Program-made: the position numbers and the translations under genes | Assembly: GCF_003569805.1 (NCBI RefSeq) | Contig: NZ_KZ984051.1 | Location: forward strand, 1,625,953-1,689,952 | Length of the DNA: 64,000 bases | Source of the DNA: Microbacterium halotolerans | GTDB taxonomy: Bacteria > Actinomycetota > Actinomycetes > Actinomycetales > Microbacteriaceae | Direction of reading: 5' to 3' | Shown here: positions 62,680 to 64,000 of the stretch, piece after piece | Numbering within the stretch: the first letter of the stretch is position 1 | Layout of the letters: each line of letters starts with the position of its first letter | Notes under the pieces: generated by a model | What the model saw: the letters and a program-made list of their open reading frames with translations, nothing else | Told to the model about the DNA's origin: nothing | The model's database searches: none

Positions 62680-62984
62680 TGCGCATAGGAACGACGTTCG
62701 GTGGGATCCGTATCCCGCCATCGCTCGACGGCGTGATCGTGGGACGCGATGGCGACAGGCCTGATGCTTGGCGGCTCACGTCGAACATCACTGGTGCGTC
62801 CGCCACGGTGCGAACGGCCTACGCCGGTCAGGGCCAGATGAAGCCCTACCGCCTCTTCATCGAGGGCCGCCGGACGCGGTCCTTCGGCTGGCGTCACGCT
62901 GCGATCGAGGCGGCTATCGAGGCGCTACTCGCTGGACACCGTGCCGCCGGGGAGACCAACGAGAGGGAGGGCGGCAATGTCTGA
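62676..62984 (+). CDS. Hypothetical protein
   Basis: The 102-residue protein has a beta-rich core (GGIRIPPSLDGVIVGRDGDR; ASATVRTAYAGQGQ; PYRLFIEGRRTRSFGW) and a C-terminal helix (IEAAIEALLAGHRA). GAAAGGAGGCGATC precedes the ATG pair. The closing residues AGETNEREGG recur in the neighbouring genes as part of their ribosome sites (GAGAGGGAG). Function is unknown. Confidence 0.62.
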   Translation: MMRIGTTFGGIRIPPSLDGVIVGRDGDRPDAWRLTSNITGASATVRTAYAGQGQMKPYRLFIEGRRTRSFGWRHAAIEAAIEALLAGHRAAGETNEREGGNV

Positions 62985-63441
62985 TCTGCGAGTGGTGCCG
63001 GTCGATCTCGCGACTGCGAAGGCATTCGTCACTGCGCATCATCGTCATCACGAGCCGCCTGTGGGGCACAAGTTCAGTGTCGGCGTCGCACGTGGTGATC
63101 AGCTGGTCGGTGTCGCGATCGTGGGTCGTCCGGTGTCTCGCGTGATCCAGGCCGAAGCTCGCACGCTCGAAGTGATCCGCACGGCGACGGACGGCACGCA
63201 CAACGCGAACTCGATGCTCTATGGGGCAGCACGTCGCGCCGCGTTCGCGCTCGGCTATGACTGCCTCATCACGTACACGCAGGAGGGCGAGACGGGCGCG
63301 AGTCTCCGTGCTGCCGGGTATCGCGTGATCGCGCAGCGTCCGCCCCGGAAGGGCTGGGATACGCCGTCTAGACCGCGAGAGGACCGCGGCGATTACGTCG
63401 CGCGGACGCTGTGGGAGACCAACGAGAGGGAGAAGCCATGA
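62977..63441 (+). CDS. XF1762-family acetyltransferase-like protein
   Basis: The 154-residue protein shows HHRHHEPPVGHKFSVGV near residue 23, VGVAIVGRPVSRVI near 45, the NSMLYGAARRAAFALGYDCL segment near 89 and GASLRAAGYRV near 117, the pattern of the phage/mobile XF1762 family, related to GNAT folds. Catalytic function is unproven. The ATG follows a GAGAGGGAGG ribosome site. Confidence 0.78.
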   Translation: MSDLRVVPVDLATAKAFVTAHHRHHEPPVGHKFSVGVARGDQLVGVAIVGRPVSRVIQAEARTLEVIRTATDGTHNANSMLYGAARRAAFALGYDCLITYTQEGETGASLRAAGYRVIAQRPPRKGWDTPSRPREDRGDYVARTLWETNEREKP

Positions 63442-63677
63442 TCATCGAGCAAGTGCCGCTTCGCGATCGAGTCTGGGACGCGATCACCGAGAGCCTTGTG
63501 CCTGCCGCTGTCCAGTCGCCTGAGGACGAGATCGCCACGCATGTTGTCCCGCATGACGCGGACGGTGCTCTGTATTGCATCGAAGGAGTCCTCGACATAG
63601 GCGTGCTCGTGTCTGCAGTCGTGGATGAGATCTGGGACGACCACGAGAGGGAGAGCAATGGGGACCGTGGAGACTGA
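63438..63677 (+). CDS. Hypothetical protein
   Basis: The 79-residue acidic protein (MIIEQVPLRDRVWDAITES; later DEIWDDHERESNG) starts in the stop of the XF1762-like gene with a GAGAGGGAG site. No family is recognised. Confidence 0.6.
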   Translation: MIIEQVPLRDRVWDAITESLVPAAVQSPEDEIATHVVPHDADGALYCIEGVLDIGVLVSAVVDEIWDDHERESNGDRGD

Positions 63678-63954
63678 GGCATTCCTGCTGGTTGATCCCG
63701 TGCAGGACTACGAAGAAACGCTGACCATTCTCGGGGTGTACGGGTCGTTGGACGCCGCGAAGGAAGCACTCGCCCGGCTGCGTGAGGTATTGGTCCGAGA
63801 GGTCGGCATATATGGGCACAGCAAGCTGCGCCGGGATAGCGAGGTCCAGCACTGGCGGGGCGATCAGCTCCTCGAGTCGTGGACGTACACGCCACCTGAG
63901 TCCAAGGACCCGGACGTCGGGTGGAGCGATGCATGGAGGTGGGGCAATGCCTGA
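63658..63954 (+). CDS. Hypothetical protein
   Basis: The 98-residue protein (TEAFLLVDPVQDYEETLTIL; GSLDAAKEALARLREVLVRE; DQLLESWTYTPPES) has an alpha/beta pattern. It overlaps its neighbours by 20 and 8 bases. A similar repeated GAGAGGGAG ribosome site precedes its ATG. No family is recognised. Confidence 0.6.
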   Translation: MGTVETEAFLLVDPVQDYEETLTILGVYGSLDAAKEALARLREVLVREVGIYGHSKLRRDSEVQHWRGDQLLESWTYTPPESKDPDVGWSDAWRWGNA

Positions 63955-64000
63955 GCGTATCCAGCTGTCACGCAAGCGGGGCTGGCGGAAGCCGGAGAAC
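63947..64000 (+). CDS. DUF4326-like protein, 3' truncated by window end
   Basis: Eighteen codons are visible, beginning MPERIQLSRKRGWRKPEN. This opening is characteristic of phage DUF4326 proteins, whose function is unknown. The rest lies beyond the window. Confidence 0.6.
   Translation, partial: MPERIQLSRKRGWRKPEN

Overview
The window is high-GC chromosomal DNA of an actinobacterium, most likely a Microbacterium or close Microbacteriaceae relative. The evidence is GC-rich third codon positions, chains of genes overlapping by ATGA or GTGA, a Tad-type pilus locus beside topA-tmk-holB, a chlorinated-looking absence of zinc fingers in TopA replaced by actinobacterial GRFGPY-type repeats, and several genes with a TANNNT box exactly six bases before the start codon (leaderless transcripts). 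No database search was possible; names rest on motifs, length and gene order.

Region 1 (1-7857) is one coupled operon: a peptide/oligosaccharide-type ABC importer (substrate-binding protein cut by the window edge, permease, permease-ATPase fusion, ATPase) followed by two type I sulfatases, which suggests uptake and desulfation of a sulfated compound. galE follows. Region 2 (8960-15695, minus strand) is a six-gene operon in which every junction overlaps: SsuBAC-like importer, acyl/acetyl-CoA synthetase, MetY and a CoA-binding protein. Facing it are a FadR-type GntR regulator with a tandem operator and an L-lactate dehydrogenase (lldD).

Region 3 (17916-27471) holds housekeeping genes: HAD phosphatase, pabA-pabB, a small RelA/SpoT synthetase, a spermidine-synthase-like protein, tRNA-Pro(CGG), metallophosphoesterase, a bifunctional PBP with PASTA domains, DUF4177 and RidA proteins. 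Region 4 (27664-35288) is a surface-glycan or glycolipid cluster: GT2 glycosyltransferase, nitroreductase-like protein, flippase-like membrane protein, two polysaccharide pyruvyl transferase-like proteins and a large membrane protein. Region 5 (35511-47530) has a second acetyl-CoA synthetase, the Tad pilus genes, topA, tmk, holB, a lipoprotein hydrolase and tRNA-Thr(CGT). Region 6 (47557-53254) has an AraC/GyrI/DUF1801 operon, a TauE exporter, an NAD(P)-binding protein, a nicotinamidase, an MgtC protein and a DUF421 protein.

Region 7 (about 53388-64000) is the left end of a prophage or related integrated element inserted at the 3' half of tRNA-Lys(TTT). It begins with a repressor gene whose last codons and stop lie in the antisense of the tRNA, then a divergent HTH/excisionase-like gene, then a long rightward run of small overlapping early genes: two small membrane proteins, an HTH protein, a DUF3263-like protein, a DnaN-like sliding clamp, an N6-adenine/N4-cytosine methyltransferase, several cysteine-rich mini-proteins, a 2H phosphoesterase and XF1762/DUF4326-type proteins. 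No integrase or structural gene is in the window, so the right end lies beyond 64000. The repressor/attachment-site arrangement resembles integration-dependent immunity known from mycobacteriophages such as BPs and is the strongest candidate for an undescribed system here.
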